Below, piece by piece: positions 51,813 through 61,516 of a stretch of 64,000 bases of DNA. The DNA comes from Chrysomallon squamiferum. Its lineage: Eukaryota > Mollusca > Gastropoda > Neomphalida > Peltospiridae. The stretch spans positions 22,408,595 through 22,472,594 of the forward strand of contig CM022667.1 in NCBI GenBank assembly GCA_012295275.1, written 5' to 3'. The notes below the pieces were generated by a model. The model was not told where the DNA came from. It was given only the letters and a program-made list of their open reading frames with translations, and ran no database searches. Positions within the stretch are counted from its first letter, which is position 1. The number at the start of each line of letters is the position of its first letter. The translations under genes were made by a program, and so were the position numbers.

Positions 51813-51828
51813 TGACGTCATTTATATA
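51813..51828 (-). promoter_or_regulatory. TATA box and CRE-like site upstream of tRNA-Sec
   Basis: On the minus strand TATATAA lies at -30 to -24 (51822-51828) relative to the tRNA 5' end, the position of the essential TATA element in vertebrate tRNA-Sec genes, which use an external type-3 Pol III promoter. A perfect TGACGTCA palindrome (51813-51820) lies at -22 to -15. Confidence 0.65.
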
Positions 51829-51866
51829 GTTCGATATTTTTCTTTATGAAATAAATGGTTTGTCTA

Positions 51867-51874
51867 ATTTGCAT
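51867..51874 (-). promoter_or_regulatory. Octamer motif (ATGCAAAT) upstream of tRNA-Sec
   Basis: A perfect octamer, ATGCAAAT on the minus strand, lies at -76 to -69. Octamers are distal elements of vertebrate snRNA and tRNA-Sec promoters but usually lie near -200; here the spacing is short. In an AT-rich genome a chance match is possible. Confidence 0.35.
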
Positions 51875-52879
51875 ATAATTGGTATTATGTGTTAAATTAA
51901 TTAAACGCTAAAGATAATGAAGAAAATTCGATAGAATTTTGTGAATATCTAAATAGTTTTAATTTATATTTATGAATCTTCTGCAGGTGTCATAAATCGT
52001 TCTAGTTTTACCGGCATCCTGTATCTCTGCTGGAAATGAAATACATATTTAATATTATAATTTTTTTCCCTTCGGTAATTTCCGTTTACTCATCGGAATT
52101 TCCCGAATATTGATAAAAGTAGACTTGCTCGTTTTTATTTATTTATTTATTACTTTTTATTTTTTATTTTTGCAGGTGGAACCAAACATAGAAGGTTATA
52201 ATATATAAACTAAACACTACCTTGTTTTAAATATTTAATAAGTCAACAATGAAGTATTTTTATTTTTATTTCGTATTAAAACATCCATAAATTCGCATCT
52301 ATTTATGGCGAATTAGTTTTATCAGTATACTCATGTTGGCAAATAAACGAATACAACAAACGATAATAAATAAATTTAACTAAATAATTAATTAACTAAC
52401 TGCTCCAGAAAAGCCTTGATACACATCGTGTTGACTGCATTTTCCATCAAGCTTAATATATGATTTTATTCTTAGTTACATTTCAATTATTTGAATTTCC
52501 ATTTTTTCCCTCACTATTCGAGTATTTAATGTTCGTTCGATTCTTCTTTTTGGAAGGTGTTAATACAAAAATGCATAATAATATTAATTAACTGTCTTAT
52601 TATTGTGTACACTTTAAAGCCATTTATATAATCAGATGTTAAATAACTGATTAAGAATATATCTGCTAAAATATTTCTACAAGAAACAACAACAACAATG
52701 ATTTTTATATACTAAATGTATATTTCACAAATGTGAGGCGCGAAAAATTAACTTAAACATGAATCGATAACTTATATCACAGGATCTTCTGCAAATAAGT
52801 AGTTACAGTTTTCTGTAAAACTTTGTATATTATTTTAAATGTCCGAAATCTAGGCAGTAATAAATGTAGTGTTCATTTT
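51875..52879. other. Intergenic region upstream of tRNA-Sec
   Basis: About 1 kb of AT-rich sequence with no recognisable gene, RNA or mobile element. Confidence 0.6.
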
Positions 52880-53543
52880 GCTTTGATTAGCGAGACAAAA
52901 TCCGAGTTACGAGCAAGCTTCAGATATGCCGCCGCTAGTTGGCGCAACGAACAAAATAACATCCGGCCAGCGTCCCGCTTCTCACTCGTTCACTTCACGT
53001 GGTTACCTCGCCTGGAAGCATCTCTGTGGTATTGTGCTCGCGTTTTGCGCAGTATTTTGCAATATTTCTTTTTTTCTGGCCATGGATCGTAAGAAAGTGA
53101 GTGCAAAGGACAGTGCTGAAAAGAAGCGGATGATGTCCATTGAAAAACATGAGCGTGGTGTGCATATAGTCGAATTGGCTAGGCAGTACGAGCGTAGTAC
53201 TTCTACGATATATACCATGCTGAAGTTGAAGGCTAAAAATAATTTGTCTGATCTTCAAGATAAATACACTTTACAAAACCAATTTATTTCTTTACATTCT
53301 CTTTTATTTTGTTTTTATACAATATTTGTCATTTATAAAAACATTTTTCTTATTTAAAAAATATACAAAGAAAAAAATGCAAAAAAAAAAATATACAAAA
53401 AAAGGGGGTTTTCGGAGGTCTGGAACTGATTAATAGTATTTCAGTTAATTTCAGTTGGGAACATTGATTTGATATTCGTGTTTGGTCATGGAACGAATTT
53501 TCTCGTAAATCAAGGTATCTTAAACTCGTACGTCAAGGTACCA
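52880..53543 (+). mobile_element. pogo/Tigger-like transposon relic, copy B (intergenic)
   Basis: Related to 26703-27434 in the same orientation. From ATG 53082 it encodes MDRKKVSAKDSAEKKRMMS, then IEKHERGVHIVELARQY and ERSTSTIYTMLK, the N-terminal helix-turn-helix of a Tigger-type transposase. The frame then runs into shared non-coding sequence (CAAGATAAATACACTTTACA). The catalytic DDE domain is missing. The right inverted repeat (ACTCGTACGTCAAGGTACCA, ending near 53543) is clear, but the left end has been lost or has diverged. Copy B keeps many CpG sites where copy A has TpG or CpA, so it is less decayed. Confidence 0.78.
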
Positions 53544-54165
53544 ATTACACGTGTTTTAACGTTTGTAAACAGTTTGATCTATTGTGTTTTTGTTAGGTTG
53601 AGCTCGTAATTAAGTGAATGTAAGCTTTTATTACATAGCTGGTACTTTCTTACAGCAACACTTGCATAAAATATAATGTCTTTAGTGGCTTAAGGCTTGC
53701 CATGTTCGTTATAATGTGAGTAAAAAATAATAGAATTGAAATAACTTATTTGCTATATTAAGGATTTGTTCGACAGTACATGTTAATTTAAAGCATCTGT
53801 AAGAAAAATTATTACACAAATAGTTTGATACTGTAATTTATGTGTATGTTTCACATAGCTCTTAATCGGTGATTTACAAACTTTTTCATTTATTATTTTC
53901 ACTTTATAAAATCATATGTTACACGTGCCGCTGTGGTTATAATGATGATGAGATAATAAAAATGCTTAGGCTGACACTTGGTAACTCTGGCCTCTTTTAG
54001 GCTAACAGTGTGGAGATCTGCGGTTCTACACTAAGGAATTTGAGAAAATATTTTAACGAACAAAACATTAACTTAAGAAAGGTTTAATTCACTAAAAAAA
54101 ATATTACAGTAATGATAAACTGTATTCAAATGTCATTTTGTATCCAATCTAGGAACTCTTATTTA

Positions 54166-54226
<61 letters not shown>

Positions 54227-54919
54227 TAAAGCGATTATCAATACGTGAACTTAAATCAGAAAGATTCATTCGATTAACTTTATAGAAACATTCTTACTGA
54301 TGCATAACTACAATTAATTAAGTTGCAGGAACTGCAACTCTATCTGAAATCTTCCTTTATTGGCACATTTTATTTATTACGAGCTGACATTATTTTAATG
54401 TTAATCTATCACATAATAGGTCACATTTAGTTAATCCTGTCAGGAATTATTATTATTATATACATATAACTAGCCGAAATAATTCAGCGATGATACTATC
54501 ATATTATATATGTGTTTGGGTGTGTGTGTTTAATGGTATGTATAATATAATTATGGTATCACTAACTTGTAAAAACATAATGTAACTACTGTATTTGTGA
54601 GAAAAGACATAAATAATAATTAATGGTTGTATCATTATTTTTACAGAAGTACTGTGCTTATTTATACGAGAAGAATAATAGCTTTAAAAAAAGAAAAAAG
54701 GTCCGTCATACATTCCTAGTGATTTCTTATATTAAACATAAAAGTTTAATCTTCCTATATATATATATCCATACATTTTATATGTGAATGAATAAGTCTC
54801 TGTGTGTGTGTGCATGCGTATGTGTGTGTTTACCTGGTATTAACAGTTAATGACCATAATATGCGAAACACTAAGAAGCATAATATCAATGTTGTAACAC
54901 ACAGCAGTGCCTTTATTGT
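53544..54919. other. Intergenic region with ATT microsatellite
   Basis: AT-rich sequence with no gene seen. A long uninterrupted ATT array occupies about 54170-54227. Confidence 0.7.
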
Positions 54920-55350
54920 ACATTATGACGTCATATTGAGAAGTCCCGAAAGAGTAATTACGTCATATGAAATTTAAATTTGACGCATATTTTAAAATAT
55001 CGACGTTTTGTCATCAAATATCGCACCGAGTTTTTGAATTTTGAAACGACCTTGCCCTTTGTACTCTAACAGTGCCAATGGTACAGAGTTTAGTCATGTG
55101 CAAGACGAGCTGTCAGGTAATGCTATTGGTCACTTGTAATGACGTCACGAATGCGAAAACGTATATCTTTGCAAAAATAGGACAATGGAGGTCAAGGACA
55201 TTAACTAGCTATTTATGTATTTTATTAACTGAGTCTGCGCAAATGGATTGGTGTATTGTGATTGGTCAACTTTAATAATTATGCAGGACGATGACGTACC
55301 AAGCGCTTGAAGTTGAAGGGAATCACGTGACAGACTAGTCGCCATGATGA
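54920..55350 (+). promoter_or_regulatory. Probable promoter of the mep-1-like gene
   Basis: Motif-dense block with more CpG than the background. Perfect CREs TGACGTCA lie at 54926-54933 and 55140-55147, and near-CREs TTACGTCAT at 54958 and TGACGTAC at 55292. CCAAT is at 55075-55079, with inverted CCAAT boxes ATTGG at 55125, 55247 and 55261. An E-box CACGTG is at 55324, and CGCCATGATG (YY1/initiator-like) is at 55340. A consensus donor CAG|GTAATT at 55450-55454 could end a non-coding first exon spliced to the acceptor at 57614-57615. Transcription start and exon 1 limits are inferred. Confidence 0.5.
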
Positions 55351-55452
55351 ATAGTGCGCTGCACTACGAAGTAATGGACTGCAAAAAGTCTATTTCTAGT
55401 CTTTGATTTAGGTCATTGTTTTAATTTGTAATAGATGCTACACCATTTGCAG

Positions 55453-57615
55453 GTAATTCTTACATTAACATTTAAAATCGTAATAGCAGCTGTTTACTTT
55501 TTACCGTTTTATGTTAGTTTTTGTTGATAGGGAAGCCAACAACTGGTTTGCTTTGAAGGGTCGCACCTCTGTTATTGTATACTTGAAAATGGCTACCGCC
55601 TGCTCGCGCCTTTTCTCATGTTGCAAGGCAGACAATCGCGTACCGAAGTTGTTACCTGAAAAATGTTATATAGCTACATATTTGTTCAGTATAATGAATG
55701 AAATGTAAAACATATGTTTATCGTAATTAATAATAAACAGATTAAATATAAATATTTCATTTTACCATTACATTGTATCACTGTCCCTGTCAGTAGTACT
55801 AGTACAAGTAGTAGTAAAACCAGTCGCTGAGTGTCAGTCGTTGAGATCGGCTCGTTGCGACCACCACCGGTTTAACCGATTCACATGTTAATGTACGAAA
55901 CAATCATCACGTTACAGACAACGAATTGAATAACAATCATAATAATGATAATGATTGTGATTGAAAGTGAGAAGTAAAGGAGTGATATTGATATTCAATT
56001 ATTCATCATGTTGGTAAAATTTTATCAATTATTCTGTAGTCAGTATCTTAAGCTAATGTTGTTTGTATTTTTAAATTTATTTGATTTGATTTGATTTTTT
56101 CCATAATTTGTAAAGTGTCTCAGTTATGAGTTTTGAAGATCAAAATATCTGTAGCATTGTATAGGTATATTTTTTGGCAATAAGTTCACAATAGGCCTGT
56201 AGTATATTTTGATGAACTAGAGTGATACCTTCATTGGCAGATTTTATGTGCATCTATAATGGGTTGATCCTGTTTATAATGATTACATTTTTATCATTCA
56301 ATGCAACTGTAAATCAATTTTCTCACAAATAAAATATTTATTTCCAAATGCAAATGATGTGTCTATCTGGTGGCAATGGTTTTATACCAAGTGCATCCTT
56401 CAATGCTAATGATCAGATGTAAGGTTATTAATTATGGCTAATCCTCACACACACACACACACCCTCCTTTAGTTAGGCAGAAATATGAATTTAGAAAGAA
56501 AATAGTCGGATAATTTCAGTGAATTTGCCCTAGCAGTGTTACCATTTTCATTTTGTGCATAATGAAATATTTTCTACCATACAAGTGGTCTAGCTTGGTA
56601 ATTTCTATACTTACCAGATGAACCCTGACATATGTCTTTTTGATTTATTAATCCAAATCCGGTTGTTGATTTTTGAAATAACATAAAGCTGTTTTCTAAA
56701 ATTTCTGTGAAGCACAGCCCTCTGATTGGCAGTTTCCCATGCCATTTGTTGGTATTGGCAAACTTTGTGAGAAACTTTCACTCCAGAATAAGAACATTGA
56801 TTTAAAAAAAATATATATTACTTTGAAGATTACTATGTGTACTTCATTTTTTTACAGGTAGCAATGTCCTTGCTTTGAGGAAACCATTGCTTTTGATTTG
56901 GCTCAAGTAGCCAGTGATCTGAACTCATAAACAAGTTATGGTTTTTTCTTTTGGCATTTGTGACATTATTCTTTAGGATTCCCAAGTCAAAACAAGCTGG
57001 TCAGTCTAGGAAAATATAACTGAGCTTTATATTACACGCTAAAAGTTGGAATACAGAAGAAAAACATACAGCTGCCAAGTTGGTAAAAAATATAAATAAT
57101 GAATGTTTCTGCATTGTCTTTTAATAATATAACCATTTTAAATAGTTTCATTCTTTTCTAGGTTGCCAGACACCATTTTGATAAGCCAGGGTTTACTATG
57201 GACAAAACTTAAGTGATTTTAATTTAATTATTACTAGAGAGAGTGCATAACTGTATGACTTATCACAAATGAGCATATTCTAGTTTAGATACTAAAGTCA
57301 AAAGGGTCAAAATTATCTATGTTAGACAAAGCCCTCTGTTAATATTTTTTTTTTTTTAGTAAAGAAGTATCATATGTATGCCTCATCAGTAAAACATTAC
57401 TAAATTCTCATAAGATTGCCTAGTAGAAAATGTTTATATGCTTGGTAAGAAGCATGAAAAAACAGGTATTTATTTTTTTTATCCGTTTAGTTGTGTGGTT
57501 CAGTATACTTTTTTCTTTTATTACTTCTTTTTATCATTATTGTTTTTAAACAAAGCTTAAAATTGTATTTAGTGTTCAGAATTGATATATTTACAGTTTA
57601 TTTTTAATTTTTCAG
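55453..57615 (+). other. Probable 5'-UTR intron of the mep-1-like gene
   Basis: No coding exon is recognisable between the promoter-like block and the coding ORF. The coding exon is preceded by a clear acceptor (TTTTTAATTTTTCAG, ending 57615), so at least one upstream non-coding exon must exist. The donor at 55453 is the best candidate seen. Confidence 0.45.
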
Positions 57616-57616
57616 A

Positions 57617-60600
57617 ATGGAAGTCGACCAACTGGAGCAAATGGCAGACTCAAATGGTCAAGACACTAGAAATAAGGATAATGCAATACATAACAGTAAA
57701 GAACATACAAAAGATGATCTAATTAAAGGAAATGAAGAAAATGAGGGAAAAGAGTCCTATATCACTGTAGGTAATAGAAGCTGTGACATTGGTTCAAACA
57801 AACACTTGCAGAAAATGTCCTCAGGAAGTGAAGCAAACAAAACTAATAACAAGTGGTTAGCAACAGAATGTGTTATGAATGGAAACACAGAAGACCATAG
57901 TGACACTTCAAGTAACGCTGAAGTTGATAAAGAAATTGAAAATAATGATGAAGAACAAGGCTGTTCCATGAAAAAAGCTTCACACAATGGTGCTACTTTT
58001 CTAACTGATGTAGCAAATGAGGACAACTTTAAAATTAATATATTTTCTGCAGAAAATATTGAACAAACTACAGGGGCTAAAAATAATGTATTAGAAAAGC
58101 ACCTTACAGAACTTGATCCTAAATCAATGGAATCATATAACAAAGATAAAATCATTACTTCTGATGATAAAAATGGAGTAGACACAAGCAAAGAAACTAG
58201 TAATTCATGTAATATGAAAAACAACACTGAAGATGATAATGAATTCAAAGAAAGCAAGCCTGCATGTGAAGACTTTACTAATTCAGAAAGAACTAGTCTA
58301 AGCAAAAATCAAACTGATGAAGAAATGCCAGAAGTACAAACATCTAATGAAGCTGTTGAAAATGAGAATAAAAAGGAAGAAGGTGAAGCTGATGAATATG
58401 GAGATAAATTATCAAATTCAGAAGATTGTGAGATAACCTGTGAATCTGAAAATGACAAAACAAAACAAAGTTATGCAGATAAAAAGGAAGAACATGAGAC
58501 ATATAAGAAAGATAATGGTGTGGAACAAATTGAGATTGATGATAATTTGTCAAACTGCAATTCCAAAAATAATAAAAGTATTGGAGATTTGCTGCCAATC
58601 AGACATACAGTGGAGCCTGAAACATCTCTCATAGGCAACCCTCCATTTATAAGTGTTACTTACTCAGCCCGAGGCCCTGTGCCAGTTACATCAACTGGTA
58701 ATAATAATCTTAGGCCAACATCATCATCTGTCAAAATGGTAGTGCCCACCATGAAAACTGGACTTACTTCACAAGCTCGGCCACAATTTCAAAATCAGTT
58801 TCAGTTCTATTTGCAAGCTCCTAGTGTAAATGTTAATAATAACAACCAAAATGTTGGTGTTTTGAATATTCAGTCTGGAGCAGAATCCAGTAATTGTCAG
58901 TTCAGTAACAGGCAGGATAAAATAGAACCACCTCATTCACCTCAGTCCAGCATGGACATGATAGAATTATCACGATGGGAAGTAAAACAAGGTTTACATA
59001 GAAGAGCAAGGAACACAAAAATTAGACCAGAGTCAGAACTCAGTAATCTTGCTCGCTTTCTTCGTGACTTTGGACAGGATTTAGTTAAAGAAGCTGTTTA
59101 TAGTGATCTAGTTAAAATTCAACAAAAACGTAATTTAGAAGGAAAATTAAAAACAAAAGAAGCTGAGGATTTCAAGAAATTAAAGAGTGTTCACCAGGAG
59201 CTTCGCGAGAAAGTAGGTCCATGTAAAGTCCAGCTAAATAAAAAATGCTCATGTGGTTTCAAAACTGAATCTACTAATGTGATGTACGCACACAAACAGC
59301 ATCCACACATTGATGGATATGATATGTGCTGTGCATATTGTTCTTTTGTAACAAGAAATACTCATGTTTTCCGATTTCACTTAGAAGGCGAACATAATGT
59401 TAAGCCTGTCATTGAAATGAAACCACCATTGTGGGAATGCAATCTTTGTCCTTATGAACATAACATCAAAAACAAATTAACTCAGCATAAATTTAAATGT
59501 ACTAAAAACTTTAAATTACATCTAAACTTGCATCCAGCATGGATGCCTGGTCCTGAAACAAATTTTTGCCTTGAAAATTTAATGTATAAATTTCCTGCTA
59601 TTAGAATGCCATCTCCACAGATTTTCAATAAGCAAACCATTCGCCCACAGTTTAAAGCAATAGGGCAACGGCTACCAGCTCCAAGAATAGGTGATACTGT
59701 TCAGCAGATAAATACAGCACGATCCCAACATACAATGAAATTTGGAGGTCAAAGGCCAGGCATTGCACCAAATGTTAATTTCTTCCAACAGAGGCCAAGT
59801 CAGATTGGTCAGAACAATGCAAGAACAACACTGCGAAATGTTTCTGCTACTTTAACTCCTAACCATCCTGGGTTTCAGTTAAATAGAATGCCTACCCCTA
59901 CAGCTATGCCTCCTTTGCTGCAGAAACAACAGATAAGAAGTCAGATGCCAAAAGTGTCAATGGGGTCTGCCAAGTCTACACCATCCACTGCCAATGTCAC
60001 ATCAAAAATCAACCATCTAATAACATTAAATGACCAGGTTCTTGACATGGCAGCAAAAGGTCAGCCTAGTACAGGGTTTGAAATTTGTGAAATATGTGGT
60101 GGATATGTTAAAGACAGGACAGCTCTGCGCATTCATTTCTTTTATGCTCATCGTATTGACATGCCTTATGCAGTCTTTGAGCGCATTCATCCTCCTTTGT
60201 ATTGTGCTACATGTTTTTCTCGTTTTTGGACTGCTCAGGGTCTTCAGAAGCATCTTGATATCCACAAAGAAGATTCAAGTGGTGGAGTTGCAGGGAAGTG
60301 TGTTGTGTGTGGCCACAGAGTTCCTAATATCTTGATGCACATGAGGATAGTTCACAACAAAGCTTTGAACAATTTCTTAAAAGAATGTAAGTGTATTTTC
60401 TGTGGGACCTCTTTTCAAAACAAAACTATTGTTGAAAACCACATGGCAGCAATTCATGGAGTTGTTGTTAAATCAGGAAATCCAGTTGATTCTTCCTCTG
60501 CTAAATTACAACGACCTGCAGCAGACAAAACAGGAACATCTAGTCAAAAGTCAGGTACAGCTCTTGTGAAAGGCAGTGTGTGTGTATTATGTAACCTAAA

Positions 60601-61516
60601 CTTTGGTCGAAATGTTGATTTGACTAGACATTGTATGAAAGTGCACCATACTTGCATGAAATGTGGTATGGTTGTTGCTGACAAGCTATCTCTATTGAAA
60701 CACACATGTCTGGAATCACCAGCAGGTCTCAGAAACTGTGAGCTCTGTGGTGAGAAAGGTTTCCACCCAGCTTACCATGTCAAGCATATCAGAGACAAAC
60801 ATTTGAAGAAATGTTCAGTTAAGATCTGCAGGATGTCTGTAGACAAGAGACAACTTTCACAAAATATTAAATCGGTAATAGATGAAATCATTGATGTTGA
60901 TAGCAGACCTACTCCAGCAAAGAAATATAAAGCTGCCAGACCAAGTAAGCCACCGGAAAGTAATTCTCAGTCAAATATGTCAAGTAACAGCAAAAAGAGA
61001 CTTACGGAATCAGAGAATAATTCTGAAGATGAGGCAAACAAACCAGGTATTACTGCTGCCAAAAAAGCTAGAACCATAGATGAAAATAAGAAAATGAATG
61101 ACATTGAAGATAAAAACAAACATAAAGCAGAGATTTCTAATGTTATTCCAAATTCTAGCAAACAAGAAGCAGTTAATGATGAAAGTACCAACGATAATGA
61201 AAAAGATACCTCCGAACAAACTGCAGATATTAGTACAGATGAAAATAAAGCATCTAGTCAAAGTAAACTTGACAGAATATCTGTGAAAAACCATACAGCT
61301 ACTGAGAGTTCTAACAGAAAACTGAAGACTTTAGATGGCACTAATGATACAGAAATTAAATCTGCCAAGTCTGATAATAGTTCTAAACAAGATCAAGGTA
61401 ATAACAGTTCAAGTGATGAGGGTGAAGGCAGTGCCTTCTGTGGTTTTCAGAGTCTTACAAAACCTGACAAGAATACAAATATTGATAGCGAAAGTGGGGG
61501 TTCAGAATCTGATTAA
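57617..61516 (+). CDS. mep-1: MEP-1-like multi-zinc-finger nuclear protein, complete in one coding exon
   Basis: An uninterrupted 1,299-codon frame ends with TAA. MEP-1 in nematode and fly is a zinc-finger protein that works with the Mi-2 nucleosome-remodelling ATPase to repress germline or proneural genes. Residues 1-430 are acidic, Asn/Lys/Glu-rich and probably disordered. Residues about 460-540 hold the family block RRARNTKIRPESEL then NLARFLRDFGQDLVKEAVY, followed by a charged helix. From residue 544 come zinc fingers: CSCGFKTES...H, CCAYCSFVTRNTHVFRFH and CNLCPYEHNIKNKLTQH. A Pro/Gln-rich spacer follows. A second finger block at residues 821-1070 has CEICGGYVKDRTALRIHF, CATCFSRFWTAQGLQKH, CVVCGHRVPNILMH, CIFCGTSFQNKTIVENH, CVLCNLNFGRNVDLTRH, CMKCGMVVADKLSLLKH and CELCGEKGFHPAYHVKH. 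The tail is Ser/Lys/Asp-rich. The ATG lies two bases past an acceptor. An ADNP/POGZ relative is a less likely alternative. Confidence 0.87.
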   Translation: MEVDQLEQMADSNGQDTRNKDNAIHNSKEHTKDDLIKGNEENEGKESYITVGNRSCDIGSNKHLQKMSSGSEANKTNNKWLATECVMNGNTEDHSDTSSNAEVDKEIENNDEEQGCSMKKASHNGATFLTDVANEDNFKINIFSAENIEQTTGAKNNVLEKHLTELDPKSMESYNKDKIITSDDKNGVDTSKETSNSCNMKNNTEDDNEFKESKPACEDFTNSERTSLSKNQTDEEMPEVQTSNEAVENENKKEEGEADEYGDKLSNSEDCEITCESENDKTKQSYADKKEEHETYKKDNGVEQIEIDDNLSNCNSKNNKSIGDLLPIRHTVEPETSLIGNPPFISVTYSARGPVPVTSTGNNNLRPTSSSVKMVVPTMKTGLTSQARPQFQNQFQFYLQAPSVNVNNNNQNVGVLNIQSGAESSNCQFSNRQDKIEPPHSPQSSMDMIELSRWEVKQGLHRRARNTKIRPESELSNLARFLRDFGQDLVKEAVYSDLVKIQQKRNLEGKLKTKEAEDFKKLKSVHQELREKVGPCKVQLNKKCSCGFKTESTNVMYAHKQHPHIDGYDMCCAYCSFVTRNTHVFRFHLEGEHNVKPVIEMKPPLWECNLCPYEHNIKNKLTQHKFKCTKNFKLHLNLHPAWMPGPETNFCLENLMYKFPAIRMPSPQIFNKQTIRPQFKAIGQRLPAPRIGDTVQQINTARSQHTMKFGGQRPGIAPNVNFFQQRPSQIGQNNARTTLRNVSATLTPNHPGFQLNRMPTPTAMPPLLQKQQIRSQMPKVSMGSAKSTPSTANVTSKINHLITLNDQVLDMAAKGQPSTGFEICEICGGYVKDRTALRIHFFYAHRIDMPYAVFERIHPPLYCATCFSRFWTAQGLQKHLDIHKEDSSGGVAGKCVVCGHRVPNILMHMRIVHNKALNNFLKECKCIFCGTSFQNKTIVENHMAAIHGVVVKSGNPVDSSSAKLQRPAADKTGTSSQKSGTALVKGSVCVLCNLNFGRNVDLTRHCMKVHHTCMKCGMVVADKLSLLKHTCLESPAGLRNCELCGEKGFHPAYHVKHIRDKHLKKCSVKICRMSVDKRQLSQNIKSVIDEIIDVDSRPTPAKKYKAARPSKPPESNSQSNMSSNSKKRLTESENNSEDEANKPGITAAKKARTIDENKKMNDIEDKNKHKAEISNVIPNSSKQEAVNDESTNDNEKDTSEQTADISTDENKASSQSKLDRISVKNHTATESSNRKLKTLDGTNDTEIKSAKSDNSSKQDQGNNSSSDEGEGSAFCGFQSLTKPDKNTNIDSESGGSESD

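Noticed and set aside
55511-55708. 65-codon frame downstream of the mep-1 promoter block
   Set aside because: No family similarity and no supporting splice sites; it more likely lies in the 5' UTR intron.
57757-58305. 182-codon minus-strand frame within the mep-1-like gene
   Set aside because: Antisense shadow of an Asn/Lys/Asp/Glu-rich coding region (Leu/Phe/Ser-rich product); no independent gene signal.
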